From NCBI GenBank assembly GCA_031283025.1, contig JAITCP010000144.1, positions 1 through 6,892 on the forward strand: 6,892 nucleotides of DNA. Direction: 5' to 3'. The stretch's first letter is position 1. Each line of letters begins with the position of its first letter. The notes beneath the pieces are model-generated. The model had not been told where the DNA came from and ran no database searches. It saw only the letters and a list, made by a program, of their open reading frames with translations. Positions 5,049-6,892 of this stretch are shown piece after piece. The stretch is from Spirochaetaceae bacterium. Lineage in GTDB: Bacteria; Spirochaetota; Spirochaetia; Treponematales; Breznakiellaceae. Made by a program: the position numbers and the translations under genes.

Positions 5049-6242
5049 CTAAAAAACAACAAGCATAAGCGCTAATTCTACACGCCATTGGAAATCCGCT
5101 TTGGGGTTTATATTACCCATGGAGGGGAGGAAAATTCCGGCCCCAAAATTCAAACTTAGATCGGTAAGCGGACTCCATGTTACCCGTCCGAAAAATTCGC
5201 CGCCTAAAACAGAGCCATCGTTGTCAACAGGATTTACCGGATAGGCGGTGTAGGTTTCCTTATCACTGCGAATAAAGTATGAAGCGGTAAGTCCGGCGTA
5301 AACAGTCGGGCGCAGTTGGGCGGCATAATCCAGAAAAAATGCCGACAGCCCCGAAAGTTTGGCTTCGAGTACACTTCCCTGGGGTTTGGTGGTAATGGGA
5401 ATAAAGGGGTCTATACTGTCCGTTTTCCCGCTGCTGAACCGTCCAATCAGTGAAAGCTGGCTGTAAAAATGCGTGGGCACTATCCATGCCCCCCCCAACT
5501 CCCCCGCTAATCCAACTCCTGTCTTATCGCCGGCTTTTGCCATTTGCATACATCCGCCCAGCGCTATTATAAATTGCTTAACCGGTATGGCGGCTTTTGC
5601 GGATATATATATGCTATGGTAAGGGTTATCGGTGTCATTAAGATCGTACTGGCCTAATACGGAGGCTCTGGCCCTAATCATTTCCGCAATGGCGGGATGT
5701 TCCCAGCCAACGGCCATCAACATACGCCGTGACGCAAAGTAAGTATCGGAGAAATTATCATAGTCCAAAGCGGTGTAATACGAAACAAAATCATCCCCAG
5801 TCATGGTGATATTAGCGTTTCTTTTATAGAGCAGTCCCGTATACCAGCCCCCGGCGTTAAAGGTACCTGCCGTTGTATCGTATAAAACCTGCGCCCCGTC
5901 AAAGAAACCCTCGACGGTAAAGCCCAAAGGATCGGCGTAAGGTATGCGTCCGGCCCTTATTTTAAGATTGCCGGAACGCCATGAAAGCTCAGTGTGAAGA
6001 AGTTCCGCCGCAAAAGAAAATTCTTCATACTCATAAATGGCTTCTAACGCCGCGGAAACATACAAATCCGCAGATTCGCCCAGAGAGACGGCAAAATGGG
6101 GGATAAGGGCGGCTGAATATTCTGCTTCTGTATCATCACCAATCCCGCCAAAAACAGCATCCTGATTGAGATCAACGCCAAAGTCAAAAGACCACAGGCA
6201 AACCGGAAAAAACAGCAATAAAAAGACAATACTTTTTTTCAT
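5049..6242 (-). CDS. Outer-membrane beta-barrel protein (porin-like)
   Basis: A 397-residue protein with a signal peptide (MKKSIVFLLLFFPVCLWS, 1-18) and a mature part of alternating hydrophobic and polar residues rich in Gly, Tyr, Phe and Trp, as in transmembrane beta-strands. The last strand, WRVELALMLVVF, ends in Phe, matching the C-terminal signal read by the BAM assembly machinery. Residues 92-121 (NLKIRAGRIPYADPLGFTVE, then GFFDGAQVLY) resemble a strand-turn motif seen in porin-like barrels. I cannot assign a named family or a substrate. The ATG overlaps the preceding gene's TGA (ATGA), and GGGGAG (6248-6253) lies five bases upstream. The FecR-domain gene follows after 27 nt. An in-frame run of eight G residues encodes Gly250-Gly251; a single-base change there would truncate the barrel. 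Confidence 0.82.
   Translation of the reverse strand: MKKSIVFLLLFFPVCLWSFDFGVDLNQDAVFGGIGDDTEAEYSAALIPHFAVSLGESADLYVSAALEAIYEYEEFSFAAELLHTELSWRSGNLKIRAGRIPYADPLGFTVEGFFDGAQVLYDTTAGTFNAGGWYTGLLYKRNANITMTGDDFVSYYTALDYDNFSDTYFASRRMLMAVGWEHPAIAEMIRARASVLGQYDLNDTDNPYHSIYISAKAAIPVKQFIIALGGCMQMAKAGDKTGVGLAGELGGAWIVPTHFYSQLSLIGRFSSGKTDSIDPFIPITTKPQGSVLEAKLSGLSAFFLDYAAQLRPTVYAGLTASYFIRSDKETYTAYPVNPVDNDGSVLGGEFFGRVTWSPLTDLSLNFGAGIFLPSMGNINPKADFQWRVELALMLVVF
5489..5496 (-). repeat. Poly-G tract (G8) inside the outer-membrane protein gene
   Basis: Minus-strand bases 5496 to 5489 are eight consecutive G residues, spanning the last base of Leu249, both Gly250 and Gly251 codons and the first base of Ala252. 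Three bases of GTT separate it from a GGGGGA run (5500-5505). Loss of one G brings TAG (5480-5482) into frame within three codons. Gain of one G shifts into a frame that stays open to 5263. Such runs are prone to slippage during replication. Confidence 0.9.
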
Positions 6243-6706
6243 TGCCGCTCCCCTTCTATTATGGAAAGAACCCTGTTTGTTATGAAAAGAAGTTGATCGC
6301 CGGAAACGGCATTATGCGGGTCGCTCTTGCCCTTAAACGCGCCGCGGGCCGCCAGTTCACGGTAACTATAATGGGGATTTTTGAAAAGTGAGTATAATAA
6401 CCCTCCCTTTAAGCCAAAAGATTGCATAACAAGCAGGGAAATTCCGTCAAGCCGCGCTTTGGAATCGGGAGATGCGTTTTTGGGCAGCCATTTCCGTTCA
6501 ACGGCAAGATTGAAGGCTTCCCTTACATTGGAGGTTTTTACCGCTTCGGACGCTCTTAACACAAAGCTGGCCGCCTGCCCGTAAGTTACCTCGGACGTTC
6601 CCAGCAAGACTTCAATTTCCGAGGCAGTTTGAGCGGACAGGATACCCAGAGCGCAAAAGCATAAAATGCCCAATATGATAGTGTGCTTTTTAAATAAAGG
6701 TTCCAA
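6239..6706 (-). CDS. Small exported protein of unknown function
   Basis: A 155-residue protein I do not recognise. A signal peptide covers about residues 1-25 (KKH, then IILGILCFCALGILSA, with likely cleavage after LSA). The mature part is mostly helical in pattern. Segments near 38-55 (SEVTYGQAASFVLRASEA), 73-98 and 120-150 each pair a Gly/Pro/Asp-rich turn with a hydrophobic helix ending in a short leucine-rich run, loosely like S-layer-homology modules. This resemblance is by eye only. The start is TTG at 6706. An in-frame TGA (6707-6709) lies directly upstream, no ATG occurs near the N-terminus, and GGAGG (6716-6720) lies nine bases before it. It is the first gene of the envelope operon, just after the promoter, and its TGA overlaps the barrel gene's ATG. 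Co-translation suggests that it works with the barrel, perhaps as a periplasmic or peptidoglycan-associated partner. Confidence 0.75.
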   Translation of the reverse strand: MEPLFKKHTIILGILCFCALGILSAQTASEIEVLLGTSEVTYGQAASFVLRASEAVKTSNVREAFNLAVERKWLPKNASPDSKARLDGISLLVMQSFGLKGGLLYSLFKNPHYSYRELAARGAFKGKSDPHNAVSGDQLLFITNRVLSIIEGERQ

Positions 6707-6727
6707 TCAGAAAAACCTCCATCCATA

Positions 6728-6756
6728 TTTATAGCATGATTCGTAATTTATTGCAA
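6728..6756 (-). promoter_or_regulatory. Sigma-70-type promoter of the envelope operon
   Basis: On the minus strand TTGCAA (6751-6756, four of six matches to TTGACA) is separated by exactly 17 bases from TATAAA (6728-6733, five of six matches to TATAAT). TGC directly before the -10 makes it an extended -10 element. Transcription should begin near 6720-6722, leaving a leader of about 15 nt that holds the GGAGG ribosome-binding site. No other promoter of this quality was seen in the gaps. Confidence 0.7.
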
Positions 6757-6758
6757 TA
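6749..6758. promoter_or_regulatory. 10-bp palindrome over the -35 box
   Basis: TATTGCAATA is a perfect palindrome centred on the -35 hexamer of the envelope-operon promoter. It is short, but its placement is that expected of a half of a repressor or activator operator. It could also be chance in an AT-rich promoter. Confidence 0.3.
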
Positions 6759-6765
6759 CGCCTCC

Positions 6766-6783
6766 GCAGGGCAAGCAGGGCAA
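6766..6783. repeat. Tandem 9-bp duplication
   Basis: GCAGGGCAA occurs twice head to tail (6766-6774 and 6775-6783) in the gap between the upstream partial gene and the promoter. There is no matching inverted copy, so it does not form a hairpin. It may be a replication-slippage scar or a pair of short binding sites. Confidence 0.75.
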
Positions 6784-6789
6784 CAGCAC

Positions 6790-6892
6790 TTACTCTCCGA
6801 AGAGGACTTTGTGTAAAAAATCAAGGTTAAGACCGGCTCTAAACATTTTCCGTTTAATGCTTACCCGTTTGCCTGCGTCAATGGCTCGCAAC
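6790..6892 (-). CDS. C-terminal fragment of an unidentified gene
   Basis: The right edge holds 33 codons open to the window end, stopping at TAA (6790-6792). The fragment begins LRAIDAGKRVSIKRKMFRAG and ends LDFLHKVLFGE. It is basic with a hydrophobic, helix-like end, as at the close of a globular enzyme, but it is too short for a family call. It lies on the same strand as the envelope operon and ends 34 bases before the -35 box. No terminator is visible in the gap, so some read-through into the operon is possible. The other two minus-strand frames here are shorter, one being stopped after four codons. Confidence 0.45.
   Translation of the reverse strand, partial: LRAIDAGKRVSIKRKMFRAGLNLDFLHKVLFGE

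Noticed and set aside
5263..5487. 74-codon minus-strand frame inside the barrel gene
   Set aside because: Not a gene in its own right. It matters only as the continuation reached if the G8 tract gains one base.
6736..6816. 26-codon plus-strand frame in the right intergenic gap
   Set aside because: It runs antisense through the promoter and the upstream gene's end, with no ribosome-binding site.
1..6892. Search by eye for insertion sequences, attachment sites, CRISPR arrays, tRNA and rRNA genes and riboswitches
   Set aside because: No transposase-like frame, terminal inverted repeats, regularly spaced repeats or long structured leader was found. The gaps are too short for most riboswitches.

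Overview
The window looks like chromosomal DNA from a spirochaete of the Treponema/Spirochaeta type. The evidence is indirect. It includes a lipoprotein with a short lipobox and a Pmp-like beta-helix built on GGGVYV and GGTISGN motifs, a FecR-domain periplasmic protein next to a signal-peptide beta-barrel ending in Phe, and housekeeping genes of ordinary bacterial type. No mobile element, tRNA, rRNA or CRISPR array is visible. Every complete gene lies on the minus strand, so the biological order runs from high to low coordinates.

Right part (6892 to 3343): the C-terminal 33 codons of an unrecognised minus-strand gene end at 6790. A short intergenic gap follows, holding a tandem 9-bp repeat and a good sigma-70-type promoter with an extended -10 element. 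This promoter drives a four-gene envelope operon. Its genes are a small exported protein with a TTG start, a 397-residue outer-membrane beta-barrel (4-nt overlap), a FecR-domain periplasmic protein (27-nt gap) and a beta-helix lipoprotein (11-nt gap). A GC-rich hairpin abuts the lipoprotein stop codon. The barrel gene carries an in-frame run of eight G residues in which a one-base change would truncate the protein, so it is a candidate phase-variable locus.

Left part (3276 to 121): a second, tightly packed operon holds rpiB (ribose-5-phosphate isomerase B), rlmB (a SPOUT 2'-O-ribose RNA methyltransferase), a DUF1361 membrane protein and an iron-type alcohol dehydrogenase. Successive genes overlap by 1 to 4 nt or are 4 nt apart. 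rpiB lacks a Shine-Dalgarno sequence; it has either a -10-like hexamer placed for leaderless transcription or a small upstream ORF overlapping its start. A hairpin followed by a T tract ends the operon.

Left edge (1 to 141): the last 46 codons of a plus-strand exodeoxyribonuclease III gene converge on the dehydrogenase gene. The terminator of the leftward operon overlaps the last codons of the nuclease gene.

The two operons are functionally distinct. The first probably builds or decorates a cell-envelope structure of unknown role. The second mixes pentose-phosphate metabolism, RNA modification, an uncharacterised membrane protein and an oxidoreductase, and its members share no obvious pathway.
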